Below, piece by piece: positions 32,369 to 40,431 of a stretch of 47,798 nucleotides of DNA. The notes below the pieces were generated by a model that saw only the letters and a program-made list of their open reading frames with translations, made no database searches and had not been told where the DNA came from. Source of the DNA: Pelagibius sp. (GTDB lineage: Bacteria; Pseudomonadota; Alphaproteobacteria; Kiloniellales; Kiloniellaceae); contig NZ_JANQKD010000037.1 of NCBI RefSeq assembly GCF_028281305.1, positions 1 to 47,798 of the forward strand, read 5' to 3'. Position 1 is the first letter of the stretch. Every line of letters starts with the position of its first letter. The position numbers and the translations under genes are program-made.

Positions 32369-32384
32369 TCTAGACGCGGCGTCT

Positions 32385-33101
32385 TCAGCGCCGACCCTGA
32401 GCCACCGTGATCACGGCAATCTCCGTGTTGGCGGCGCACTTGATGGCGATCTGGTCGATCAGTTCCACCGTCAGTTCGGTCCCGGCTTCCAGCAGCAGCG
32501 TGCCACCGGCGCTGTAGAAATTCTCGACAACAACCATGCCCGGTTCGACCAGGGTGTAATGAAGCTGCTGCGACGGCCCCTCGACCGCGACGGTATCGGG
32601 GGACTCCAGCATTTCTTTCAGGCGCCGGGCGGGATCTTCCTCCGTTTCCTGCTGGTTTCCGCCGACCTTTGGCACCTTGATCGCGGCGTACTCGACGGAG
32701 GGCTTGAGCACGAGCTTGCGCTCCATCGCATAGGCCATGCGTTCGCTCAGCTTGGCCTTGGACACCGGCTTGGAGAGAAAGGCCGAGACGTCCAGGGCGC
32801 TGGCCCGCATCACGAGATCGGATTCGGCATGGCCGGTGAGCATCAGAATCGGAAAGTCCCGCTCCAGGGGCGTTTCCCCGGTGCGCACGGCATGAAGGAC
32901 TTCCAGACCCGTCATTCCATCCATTTGGTGGTCGAGGATCAAGGCCCCGGTGACGAAGTCGAGCGCCATGATGGCTTCCTTGCCGCTGCTGGCGGTCTGC
33001 GTCGCATAGCCCAGGTCGTTGAGCATGCGTACCATGAGGTTCCGCACGAAGGCCTGATCGTCTACAACCAGGACCGACTTAGGCGCTTTGGCGTTCAACA
33101 T
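32385..33101 (-). CDS. Response regulator with a C-terminal GM-type domain
   Basis: A 238-residue protein. Receiver domain about 8-125: VLVVDDQAFVRNLMVRML (acidic pair), phosphoacceptor D57 in LILDHQMDG, MLTG and K111 in FLSKP. After a linker rich in Gln/Glu, about 165-230 (LVEPGMVVVENFYSAGGTLLLEAGTELTVELIDQIAIKC) matches the short domain often found beside HD-GYP phosphodiesterases in response regulators (pGM.l..d.....G..Ll..G..L....i..l), but no HD-GYP or DNA-binding domain follows. Its start overlaps the end of the histidine kinase gene by 23 nt, so they are coexpressed and likely partners. Confidence 0.88.
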   Translation of the reverse strand: MLNAKAPKSVLVVDDQAFVRNLMVRMLNDLGYATQTASSGKEAIMALDFVTGALILDHQMDGMTGLEVLHAVRTGETPLERDFPILMLTGHAESDLVMRASALDVSAFLSKPVSKAKLSERMAYAMERKLVLKPSVEYAAIKVPKVGGNQQETEEDPARRLKEMLESPDTVAVEGPSQQLHYTLVEPGMVVVENFYSAGGTLLLEAGTELTVELIDQIAIKCAANTEIAVITVAQGRR

Positions 33102-36100
33102 CGTTCACTAGTCCTTCGCTTCGCAGAAAGTTCTGAAGACGGTCGGTCTCCGCCTCCAGCGTTTCGATGAGCTTACGCAGGCTATCCCAGTCTTCGTCTT
33201 TGGCCTGCTTTTCCAGGGCCTCGCAGGTCGCCGCCAGAAGCGGCGCCATGCCGTAGCGGGCAGTGCCCTTGGCGGCGTGCGCCGCGGCGCGCAACCGCGC
33301 GGCATCGCGGCTCGACCAGGGTTCATGCAGCGCAGAAAGCGACGTCTGCCAGTTGTCGAAGAAGTCGGCGATCAGGGCGTTGATGGTGTCGCCGTCGTCG
33401 TCGCCGATCAGCTCGGCCAGCCCCTGGCGATCGATCGGCGGTTGGCTGGGTCCATGGGCCTGCGGGGTTTCCGGTGGCTCGACGTCTTCCATCGGCTCGG
33501 CGGCGCCCTCCTTGAGGGACGGATGCCACCACTGTTCGAGCGTGCGCGACAGCTCGGCGAGGCCGGCCGGCTTGGACAGGTAGGCGTCCATCCCGGCGTC
33601 ATAGCAGCGCTGCGCATCGCCGGTAACGGCATTGGCGGTCAGCGCGATGATCGCGCTGCGCGGGCGGCCTTCGGCCTCCAGCGCACGAACCGCGCGGCTC
33701 AGTTCGAAGCCGTCCAGAACCGGCATCGAACAGTCCGTGATGATCAGGTCGTAAGGCCTCCGGTCGAGCAGTTCCAGGGCCTCGGCGCCGTGCTCCGCCA
33801 GATCGCAGTCGGCGCCGAGGCGACGCAGTTGGCGGCGCAGAACGAGCTGGTTCATCGGCTGGTCTTCGACCACCAGGATCTTCGGGGCCTGGCCGGGCGC
33901 AAAGACCTGATAGCTCTCACCGGCCGGAAACGCGGGCTCATTGCCGCGGTCGTCAAACCTGTATCTCTCGCCCGAAGCCGCGTGGGATACCTTTACGGTG
34001 CTCAGTGGCTTGTCGAGCAAACTCAGCAAGGGGTGAAACAACGCCTGGCGCCGGTAGTCCGGGTCGTCACAGGAGACAACCGCATAGGTCCGCTCGAAGT
34101 CCTCTCCGTAGCGCGCCAGGACGGCGCCAACGTCCATACCTTCGGCTGAATCCCAGTCGATCAGCAGCGTTTGTTTCCCGACAGCACCGCCTGACGATCT
34201 TTGGCCGAGGCCTGCAGGCGTGGTCAAGATCTGCACTTCGGCCCCTGCATCCCGAAGGTCTGAAACAAGCGCATTGTCGGGAGGCTCGCCTGGAAAAAGA
34301 AAGGTCAGGCTGTGGCCCTGCAGTGGCGAAACCCGCGGGCATCCCCAGTCCGAAACCCTTGCCGGAAGGGAAACAAAAAAGCTGCTGCCCCAGCCCGGGC
34401 GCGACCTGGAGTCGATGGTACCGCCATGCAGGCCGACAAGCCGCTGTGCGATCGTCAGGCCCAGCCCCGTGCCACCGAAGACCCGGGTTGTCGACCGGCT
34501 TTCCTGGCCATAGGGCTTGAACAGGGTCTCGGCCATGTCCGGATCAAATCCAATGCCCATGTCATCCACCGAGAAGCGCAGCCGGACCTGATCGCTGCCG
34601 ATGCGCTGGGCCGACAGGCTCACCTCCACTCTGCCGCGGTCGGTAAACTTGATGGCATTGCCGACGAGGTTCGCCAGCACCTGGTGCAGCCGCTTCTCAT
34701 CAGCCATCACGACCCGCGGGACTTGCGGATCGATGGTGGCGGCAATGTGGAGCCCCTTTTCCAGGGCGGCGGCGGTAAAAATCGACTGGACTTCCCGCAC
34801 CAAAGCGGCGGGATCGAAGGCAGCCATGTCGAGCACAAGTTCGTCGGCCTCGATCTTGGAGAAGTCGAGGGTGTTGCCGATGATTCCCAACAAGGCCTGG
34901 CCGGCGCTTGTCGAAGCCTCCACAAGATCGGCCTGCTCGCGCTCGAGCTGGGTCCCTGCCAGCAGCTCCAGGTTCGCGATTACGCCCGACAGCGGCGTGC
35001 GCAGCTCGTGGCTCATGTGCGCCAGAAACTGAGACTTCGACCGCGAAGCCCTTTCGGCCGCCTGGCGCAGACGCACGGAGCGGTAGTCGGCAACGATCCG
35101 GGTGATGGCCTGGATGATCGGGCCCAGTTCGCCGGCGAGTGCATGGTCAAACCCGCCGGTCCGGTTGGCCAGGGCCACCTCGCCCAGGATTTCGTCTTCC
35201 AGGACCAGGGGCAGGATCATCAGATTGTCCATTGCCAAATGGCCGCAGGGAACGCCAGACGAAGCGGGATGACGTTTGGGGTCGTTGGCGATCAATACCT
35301 TGCCTGTGCGCAAAGGCTCGCCGCGCAGGTTGTCGATGTTGCGGAACTCCATGCCGCCCTTGACCGAACTCGCATACCAGAGCCGCGTTTCCTCGTCCCA
35401 GGCGATGTTGGAGATGGCCAGCGTCTTCAGGTAGGGCGCACCCTCTTCGTCCTCCAGTTTCTCCGCAATCAGCCCGTAGTCCGCACCGCTCAATTGCAGG
35501 ATCTTGTCGAGCAGTTCCTCGAAGGCGGCCCGGTTGCGGGTCTGGTTGAGATAGATCGAGTGCGCATCGTTGACCGCCGCCAGCACGGCCGCGCGCCGCT
35601 TGTCACGCTCGGCCAGCAGAACCTGTTCGGTGACCTCGTTGAGCGATGAGCGCACGGCGCTCTTGCCGCCCCAGTCGATGGCCTGCGACGAGACGTCTGT
35701 GTAGATGAGCCTGCCGTCGACGCGCCGCATGGCGAACTGACGCACCGTTTCCGGCTCGCCGCTTTCCTGGACGTGACGCCAGGCGCTCCGCGCCCGAGTC
35801 TGGCTTTCTTCCGGCATGAAATCGGCAAGGAAGCGCGCGCGCAGTTCCGTGCCGTGTTCCAGCCCGAGAATCTGGGCTCCGGCATCGTTGGCGAAGAGCA
35901 CCTGCCCGCGGTCGTGAATGACCACGCCGTCGATGGCTTCTTCAATCAGAGATCGGAAGCGGCGCTCCAGCCTGATCCCGCGGTCCTGATGGCGGTAGAC
36001 AATGAGAATAAGGGCCAGCATGGCCAGCAGCGACAGCAACAAGGCCAGGCCCTTGCCCATGAGGTTGGCCTTCCAGTCGGCCAGGATGGCGCTCATGTCC

Positions 36101-36906
36101 ATGGTGGCAGCGGCCGTCATGGGCCAGCCGGCCACCGGGGCCGTTGCCGTCAGGACGTCACGGCCCCGGGTGCCCGGTTCCCAGAAAATGCCGCCCCTGC
36201 CCAGATAGGCCTGGTCGAGGAAGGTCGGGATTTCCCCCTCTGCCGCCGCCTCATCCGCGCCGTCAGGCCGTTTGATGGCGACGAGTTCGCCGTCGTCCGT
36301 CAGCACGCGGCGCGCGATGGGGAAATCGCCCAGGAGCGCGAACTTCTGCGCGAAGTAGGAGGGCTTTACCGAGATCATCGCGATGCCGCGGAAACTGCCG
36401 TCAGCGGCGGAAAGGCGGCGCGAAACCACAAGAATTGTCTCGCCGCGCACCCGGCTGACGATCGGCTCGCTGAGAAAGGAGCCCCGGACCAGGCCATCGC
36501 GCTGCGCTACGAAGTAAGAGCGGTCGGAGATATCGAGGCCGCTGACCTTGGTGCCGCCTGCAGCGACCAGGCCGCGAACAATGCCGAAGCGATCCGCCAG
36601 CGCGGCCCCGGTCACGTGTTCCCCGGACTGCGAGACACGCCCCAAGACCGACAAAGTCTCCGGGGTCAATTCGTCGACCCAATTCGGGTTCTGGTCGACC
36701 AGGTCTTCCAGATGATCGAGCTCTGAATCGACGAGGCGCATGGCATAGGCGATCTGCTCTGCCGTCGCGCGGGCATCCACCGTCAGGCGCAGGCGCTCCT
36801 GCTCGACCGTGCGCTCGTAGGACATCAGCGCGAGCAGGCTGAAAATGCCGAACTGGGCGGCAAAAACCAGGCCGAGGGCGAGCGGTTTGGAGAAAGTCCG
36901 GAACAT
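33079..36906 (-). CDS. Hybrid sensor histidine kinase with receiver and HPt domains
   Basis: A 1275-residue inner-membrane kinase. TM1 about 8-29; periplasmic dCache-like sensor about 37-280 (DISDRSYFVAQRDGLVRGSFLSEPIVSR, GFRGIAMISV-type sequence); TM2 about 284-305; PAS about 313-430; GAF about 445-605; HisKA with HMSHELRTPLSG (H633); HATPase_c with VGNAIKFTDRGRVEVSL, DMGIGFDP and GTGLGLTIAQRLV; a region about 855-985 that resembles a degraded receiver; a true receiver with D1058 (ITDCSMPVLDG); and an HPt domain with H1210 (AAHAAKGTA). The phosphorelay would run H633, D1058, H1210 and then perhaps D57 of the adjacent regulator. The ligand is unknown. Upstream DNA is unusually AT-rich. Confidence 0.93.
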   Translation of the reverse strand: MFRTFSKPLALGLVFAAQFGIFSLLALMSYERTVEQERLRLTVDARATAEQIAYAMRLVDSELDHLEDLVDQNPNWVDELTPETLSVLGRVSQSGEHVTGAALADRFGIVRGLVAAGGTKVSGLDISDRSYFVAQRDGLVRGSFLSEPIVSRVRGETILVVSRRLSAADGSFRGIAMISVKPSYFAQKFALLGDFPIARRVLTDDGELVAIKRPDGADEAAAEGEIPTFLDQAYLGRGGIFWEPGTRGRDVLTATAPVAGWPMTAAATMDMSAILADWKANLMGKGLALLLSLLAMLALILIVYRHQDRGIRLERRFRSLIEEAIDGVVIHDRGQVLFANDAGAQILGLEHGTELRARFLADFMPEESQTRARSAWRHVQESGEPETVRQFAMRRVDGRLIYTDVSSQAIDWGGKSAVRSSLNEVTEQVLLAERDKRRAAVLAAVNDAHSIYLNQTRNRAAFEELLDKILQLSGADYGLIAEKLEDEEGAPYLKTLAISNIAWDEETRLWYASSVKGGMEFRNIDNLRGEPLRTGKVLIANDPKRHPASSGVPCGHLAMDNLMILPLVLEDEILGEVALANRTGGFDHALAGELGPIIQAITRIVADYRSVRLRQAAERASRSKSQFLAHMSHELRTPLSGVIANLELLAGTQLEREQADLVEASTSAGQALLGIIGNTLDFSKIEADELVLDMAAFDPAALVREVQSIFTAAALEKGLHIAATIDPQVPRVVMADEKRLHQVLANLVGNAIKFTDRGRVEVSLSAQRIGSDQVRLRFSVDDMGIGFDPDMAETLFKPYGQESRSTTRVFGGTGLGLTIAQRLVGLHGGTIDSRSRPGWGSSFFVSLPARVSDWGCPRVSPLQGHSLTFLFPGEPPDNALVSDLRDAGAEVQILTTPAGLGQRSSGGAVGKQTLLIDWDSAEGMDVGAVLARYGEDFERTYAVVSCDDPDYRRQALFHPLLSLLDKPLSTVKVSHAASGERYRFDDRGNEPAFPAGESYQVFAPGQAPKILVVEDQPMNQLVLRRQLRRLGADCDLAEHGAEALELLDRRPYDLIITDCSMPVLDGFELSRAVRALEAEGRPRSAIIALTANAVTGDAQRCYDAGMDAYLSKPAGLAELSRTLEQWWHPSLKEGAAEPMEDVEPPETPQAHGPSQPPIDRQGLAELIGDDDGDTINALIADFFDNWQTSLSALHEPWSSRDAARLRAAAHAAKGTARYGMAPLLAATCEALEKQAKDEDWDSLRKLIETLEAETDRLQNFLRSEGLVNDVERQSA

Positions 36907-37044
36907 GGTACCTGCGAGAGCTTTCTTTGGACTTATGCTACTCCTACAAGAAACTTCCTAAACAATTGATAATTGCTATGTTTAGTTCACTTACAACTTT
37001 GATTAGGAGAAGCTTGTCTGCCAGGAAGGGCGCGGGTCTCCGTC

Positions 37045-37112
37045 GGGTGTCCAGCCGCCGGGTGTCCAGCCGCCGGGTGTCCAGCCGCCGGGTGTCCAGC
37101 CGCCGGGTGTCC
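37045..37112. repeat. Minisatellite A: 15-bp unit, 4.5 copies
   Basis: GGGTGTCCAGCCGCC at 37045-37059, 37060-37074, 37075-37089 and 37090-37104, with a partial copy at 37105-37112. The copies are identical. Confidence 0.95.
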
Positions 37113-37173
37113 GGGCATCGGGGCCGCACGGCGGGGCCCTGCGCTGACCTGACCGCCCCCCCTGACCCCACCC

Positions 37174-37246
37174 GGGCCGCCACCCCAGGCCGCCACCCGG
37201 GCCGCCACCCGGGCCGCCACCCGGGCCGCCACCCGGGCCGCCAACC
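37174..37246. repeat. Minisatellite B: 12-bp unit, about 6 copies
   Basis: GGGCCGCCACCC at 37174-37185, a variant copy (AGGCCGCCACCC, 37187-37198), then copies at 37199-37210, 37211-37222 and 37223-37234 and a diverged last copy at 37235-37246. Confidence 0.95.
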
Positions 37247-37291
37247 GCCCTCAGCCAGGGCAGGCGCCGCCACAGAGCGCACGCGCAGCAC

Positions 37292-37355
37292 TTGGCGGTG
37301 ACTTGGCGGTGACTGGGCGGTGACTGGGCGGTGACTGGGCGGTGACTGGGCGGTG
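37292..37355. repeat. Minisatellite C: 11-bp unit, 5.8 copies
   Basis: TTGGCGGTGAC at 37292-37302 and 37303-37313, then TGGGCGGTGAC at 37314-37324, 37325-37335 and 37336-37346, and a partial copy at 37347-37355. The 11-bp step is close to one helical turn. Confidence 0.95.
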
Positions 37356-37493
37356 CCCCCGAACCCATCCGGAGGCGCAACCGGGCAGCCGGCGGGGTCG
37401 GCGGGGAGCCCCCCATTCAAAGCCCGCCGCGGGCTGCTTTCGACGCGCCGGAAAGACCGCCGAAGGCCAAGGGAATCGCGGGTTCTCTTCGCC

Positions 37494-37522
37494 TTGACAG
37501 GGGGGAGGAGTCTTCATACTGT
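37494..37522 (+). promoter_or_regulatory. Promoter of the atp F0 operon
   Basis: Consensus -35 TTGACA (37494-37499), optimal 17-nt spacer, and -10 TACTGT (37517-37522). Predicted transcription start is near 37529, giving a leader of about 68 nt before atpI. This is the best sigma-70-type promoter in the window. Confidence 0.8.
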
Positions 37523-37596
37523 GCGCGCGAATTCAGCTCAGACCTCCATCAATTCTTGGGGAGAACGGTCACCCGGCGAGTGGGACGAAAGCGCGC

Positions 37597-37971
37597 ATGC
37601 AAGACGACTCTCCCCCGCCATCCCTCGAACAGCTGGACGAAAAACTCCGTGCGGCGAAAGCCAAGCGGCGCAGCGCTGAGCCGGACCCGCGCGAACGCGG
37701 ACAGGGACTGGCCTTTGCGATGCGGATCGGGGTGGAGATCGTCGCGGCGCTCATTGTCGGCGTTGCGATCGGATACTTCCTCGATCAGTGGTTGGGAACC
37801 AAACCCTGGTTTCTGCTGCTGTTTTTCGTGCTCGGCGCCGCCGCGGGATTTATGAACGTTTTCAGGATTGTCGGTGGTCTGGGGGGACAGGTCGGATACC
37901 GCAAAAAAGGCGAACCGACCGGGTCCGGGGACGGGCAAAACCCCGCCGAAGAGCGGGACAAGGACGGATAA
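37597..37971 (+). CDS. atpI: ATP synthase protein I
   Basis: A 124-residue membrane protein that helps assemble the c-ring of F0F1 ATP synthase. Two transmembrane helices (about 41-62, RIGVEIVAALIVGVAIGYFLD; about 69-92, PWFLLLFFVLGAAAGFMNVFRI) follow a charged N-terminus (EQLDEKLRAAKAKRRS), the usual alphaproteobacterial AtpI layout. The last ~25 residues are polar. First gene of the F0 operon; 10 nt before atpB. Confidence 0.92.
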   Translation: MQDDSPPPSLEQLDEKLRAAKAKRRSAEPDPRERGQGLAFAMRIGVEIVAALIVGVAIGYFLDQWLGTKPWFLLLFFVLGAAAGFMNVFRIVGGLGGQVGYRKKGEPTGSGDGQNPAEERDKDG

Positions 37972-37981
37972 GGGTTAAGTC

Positions 37982-38725
37982 ATGGCGGAAGGCGGCGCGC
38001 ACAGCCCCCTGGAGCAGTTCGAGATCAAGGGCATTTTCCCGGCCCGCGACCCCGGCGAAATCGGTACCCTGGATTTCACCAACTCATCCCTGATGATGGT
38101 GATCGCGGTCGTGCTGATCTCGGCCTTTCTGATCCTCGGCATGCGCCGCGGCGCCCTGGTGCCGGGCCGCATGCAGAGCCTGGCGGAACTCTCCTACGAG
38201 TTCATCGCCGGGCTGATATCGGAGACCGTGGGGTCGGAAGGCCGGCGCTACTTCCCGATCATCTTCACGCTCTTCATGTTCATTCTGGTGGGCAACATGC
38301 TCGGCATGGTGCCCTACAGCTTCACCTTCACCAGCCACATCATCGTCACCTTCGCCCTGGCCATCACCGTCTTTACCGGCGTCACCATCCTGGCCATCGC
38401 CAAGCACGGGCTGCACTTCTTCTCCTTCTTCGTGCCGCCGGGCGCGCCGGTTGCGATGTGGCCGCTGCTGATCCCGATCGAGGTGATCTCCTATCTCTCG
38501 CGCCCGATCAGCCTCTCGGTGCGGCTCTTCGCCAACATGCTGGCGGGCCATACCCTGCTGAAGGTCATCGCCGGCTTCATCGGCGTGATGGGCGTGTTCG
38601 GTATCCTGCCCTTCGCCCTGGTCGTGGCACTGACCGGCCTGGAGATCCTCATCGCCTTCCTGCAGGCCTATGTCTTCGCCATTCTGACCTGCCTCTACAT
38701 CAACGACGCGCTGCATCTGCACTGA
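37982..38725 (+). CDS. atpB: F0F1 ATP synthase subunit a
   Basis: A 247-residue stator subunit forming the proton half-channels. SLSVRLFANMLAGHTLLKVI contains the essential R181, and LEILIAFLQAYVFAILTCLYINDALH is the last helix with the conserved Q. Five to six membrane helices. Length is normal for the family. It follows atpI by 10 nt; an AGGGTTAAGTC precedes the ATG. Confidence 0.97.
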   Translation: MAEGGAHSPLEQFEIKGIFPARDPGEIGTLDFTNSSLMMVIAVVLISAFLILGMRRGALVPGRMQSLAELSYEFIAGLISETVGSEGRRYFPIIFTLFMFILVGNMLGMVPYSFTFTSHIIVTFALAITVFTGVTILAIAKHGLHFFSFFVPPGAPVAMWPLLIPIEVISYLSRPISLSVRLFANMLAGHTLLKVIAGFIGVMGVFGILPFALVVALTGLEILIAFLQAYVFAILTCLYINDALHLH

Positions 38726-38800
38726 TCCCGGGGAACAGCAGACCGGCAGCCGCCCCTATCCACCATCCGTTTTCGGTTTACCTCAAAGGGAGCTTTATCA

Positions 38801-39025
38801 ATGGAACTTGAAGCCGCCAAAATGATCGGCGCCGGCCTCGCCGTGATCGGCGTCATCGGTGCTGGTGTCGGCATCGGCAGCATCTTCTCCTCCTTCATCG
38901 TTGCCGTCGGCCGCAACCCGGCCGCCCGCGGTGAAGTCTTCACCATGACCATGCTGGGCTTCGCCCTGGTGGAAGCCATCGCGCTTTTCGCCCTGGTCAT
39001 CGCGCTGCTGATTCTCTTCGGCTAA
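38801..39025 (+). CDS. atpE: F0F1 ATP synthase subunit c
   Basis: A 74-residue hairpin of two helices, the rotor-ring subunit. The polar loop is [10 protein letters not shown] and the proton-binding carboxylate is E58 in [15 protein letters not shown]. The glycine-rich first helix ([20 protein letters not shown]) gives tight ring packing. AAAGGGAGC lies upstream of the ATG, the strong site expected for the most abundant F0 subunit. Confidence 0.97.
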   Translation: MELEAAKMIGAGLAVIGVIGAGVGIGSIFSSFIVAVGRNPAARGEVFTMTMLGFALVEAIALFALVIALLILFG

Positions 39026-39112
39026 CAGGCCGACGGCGGGGTGCTTCCTGGGGATGTCCCCGGGGCGCTTCTCCCGAAGCCCTGCAGAACCGTTTGAGAG
39101 AGGACGCGGGCC

Positions 39113-39619
39113 ATGCCCCAACTCGATCCTTCCGTCTGGCCGACCCAGCTGTTCTGGCTGGTGCTGACCTTCTCCATTCTCTACCTGGTGATCTGGCGGG
39201 TCGCCCTGCCGCGCATCGGCGAGGTGCTGGAGGCCCGGCAACGCAAGCTCGACGACGACCTGAAGAAGGCGACGGCCCTCAAGGAAGAGGCCGAAGCCAT
39301 TCTGGCGGAGTACGAGAAGATGCGCGCCGACGCCCAGGCCTCGGCCCATGAAGAGCTGCGGGCCGCCCACGACGCCCTGAAAGAAGAGGCGGAGCGGGAA
39401 ACCCAGGCGCTTGCCGCCAAGCTCAACAGCCAGACCGAGGAAGCCGAAGCGCGCATCGCCGCGGCCAAGTCCTCGGCGCTGGCGAGCCTGGAGGGCACGG
39501 TCTCCGAAGTGGTGGTCGCCGCCACGGAAAAGCTGATCGGCGTCAAGGCCGGCGAGCAGGAGGTCACCCGCGTGGTCGGCCAGGTCATGGGCGATCAGGC
39601 CAAGGAAGGAGGGCACTGA
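39113..39619 (+). CDS. atpF2: F0F1 ATP synthase subunit b'
   Basis: A 168-residue peripheral-stalk subunit: one N-terminal helix (TQLFWLVLTFSILYLVIWRVALPRI) and a long charged coiled coil (LEARQRKLDDDLKKATALKEEAEAIL...). It is the diverged b' copy typical of alphaproteobacteria and cyanobacteria, which pairs with b in a heterodimer. Its TGA overlaps the ATG of atpF by one base (TGATG). The 87-nt gap before it has a GGGGA-tg-TCCCC hairpin that may tune expression relative to atpE. Confidence 0.95.
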   Translation: MPQLDPSVWPTQLFWLVLTFSILYLVIWRVALPRIGEVLEARQRKLDDDLKKATALKEEAEAILAEYEKMRADAQASAHEELRAAHDALKEEAERETQALAAKLNSQTEEAEARIAAAKSSALASLEGTVSEVVVAATEKLIGVKAGEQEVTRVVGQVMGDQAKEGGH

Positions 39620-40101
39620 TGTTCCAGGATCCGTCATTCTGGGTCGCGGTCGCCTTCTTCCTCTTCATGGGGCTGATTGCCTGGAAGGCCGGCAAGCCGA
39701 TTCTCGCCGGGCTCGACTCCCGTGCCGAGCGCATCAAGGCCGAACTGGACGAGGCCCAGCGCCTGCGCGAGGAAGCGCAGAAGGCCCTGGCCGAGTACAA
39801 GCGCAAGCAGCGCGACGCCGCCAAGGAAGCCGAGGAAATGCTGGCCAACGCCAAGCACGAGGCCGAGCTGCTGCGCAATCAGGCCAGCGAAGAGCTGAAG
39901 GCGGTGCTGGCGCGCCGCGAGAAGGCCGCCCTGGACAAGATCGCCCAGGCCGAAACCCAGGCACTGCAGGAGGTGCGCAGCCAGGCGGTCGACATCGCCA
40001 TGACGGCGACGGCCAAGCTGCTCTCCGAGAACGTCGACCCCGGCCGCGATCAGGCCATGGTCGACCAGGCCATCAAGGACCTCGGCGCCAAGCTGCACTG
40101 A
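39619..40101 (+). CDS. atpF: F0F1 ATP synthase subunit b
   Basis: A 160-residue stalk subunit: N-terminal helix (FWVAVAFFLFMGLIAWKAGKPIL) then coiled coil (RAERIKAELDEAQRLREEAQKALAEYKRKQRDA...), ending KLLSENVDPGRDQAMVDQAIKDLGAKL. Last gene of the F0 operon; translation is coupled to b' through TGATG. The operon ends at an intrinsic terminator 57 nt downstream. No F1 genes follow, as is usual in this class. Confidence 0.95.
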   Translation: MFQDPSFWVAVAFFLFMGLIAWKAGKPILAGLDSRAERIKAELDEAQRLREEAQKALAEYKRKQRDAAKEAEEMLANAKHEAELLRNQASEELKAVLARREKAALDKIAQAETQALQEVRSQAVDIAMTATAKLLSENVDPGRDQAMVDQAIKDLGAKLH

Positions 40102-40157
40102 CCGTCTTCACTGACCGGCATCACTGACCCGCAGCCGCCAGTCCCAAGGACGCAAAG

Positions 40158-40197
40158 CGCCCGGCCCTCACAACGAGGACCGGGCGTTTTCTTTTTT
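40158..40197 (+). terminator. Intrinsic terminator of the atp F0 operon
   Basis: CGCCCGG (40158-40164) pairs with CCGGGCG (40180-40186), with an inner CCTC/GAGG stem (40166-40169 with 40175-40178), followed by T-rich TTTTCTTTTTT (40187-40197). Confidence 0.85.
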
Positions 40198-40221
40198 GGG
40201 CCGCTGCGGTCACGGGGCCCG

Positions 40222-40390
40222 GGCTCCCCCTCACCCAGCTTCGGCTAAGCTCACCCTCCGGGTTCGCCAAGCCTGCGCAACCCTCTCCCACCAGGGGAGA
40301 GGGATTTAAACGCAGGGGCGAGGCGCTCCTTGATTCCCTCTCCCCTGGTGGGAGAGGGAGGGGCCCGCGAAGCGGGAGGGTGAGGGGGCT
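40222..40390. repeat. Palindromic CCCTCTCCC/GGGAGAGGG dispersed-repeat element
   Basis: Inner arms 40281-40304 and 40335-40358 are 24-bp perfect inverted repeats (start CCCTCTCCC, end GGGAGAGGG). Outer arms, TCCCCCTCACCC near 40225 and GGGTGAGGGGG near 40378, and CACCCTCCGGGTTCGCC / CGCGAAGCGGGAGGGTG, are imperfect complements. Such CTCACCC...CTCTCCC elements are widespread between genes in Proteobacteria. It lies in the 330-nt gap between the convergent atpF and GFA genes. Confidence 0.8.
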
Positions 40391-40431
40391 ATGCGCCACC
40401 GCTCCACCCCTCGACTACGATCCTCGCAACC

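Larger units (their letters stand above)
36907..37493. other. Gene-free region with AT-rich promoter island and three minisatellites
   Basis: Between the histidine kinase (-) and the atp promoter (+) lies about 590 bp without a credible gene. 36930-37015 is markedly AT-rich relative to its surroundings and probably holds the kinase promoter. 37045-37355 holds three different tandem arrays (listed separately). AGCCCGC-c-GCGGGCT at about 37422-37436, followed by short T's, may be a weak terminator or cruciform. Confidence 0.7.

Noticed and set aside
37045..37355. CRISPR array
   Set aside because: Repeats are directly adjacent with no unique spacers, the units are 11-15 bp, and no cas gene is near.
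36927..37420. Open frames on both strands through the minisatellites (for example 36927-37301)
   Set aside because: Their translations are only repeat-encoded peptides (SRRV..., HPGR..., SHRPVTAQ) and none has a convincing start signal.
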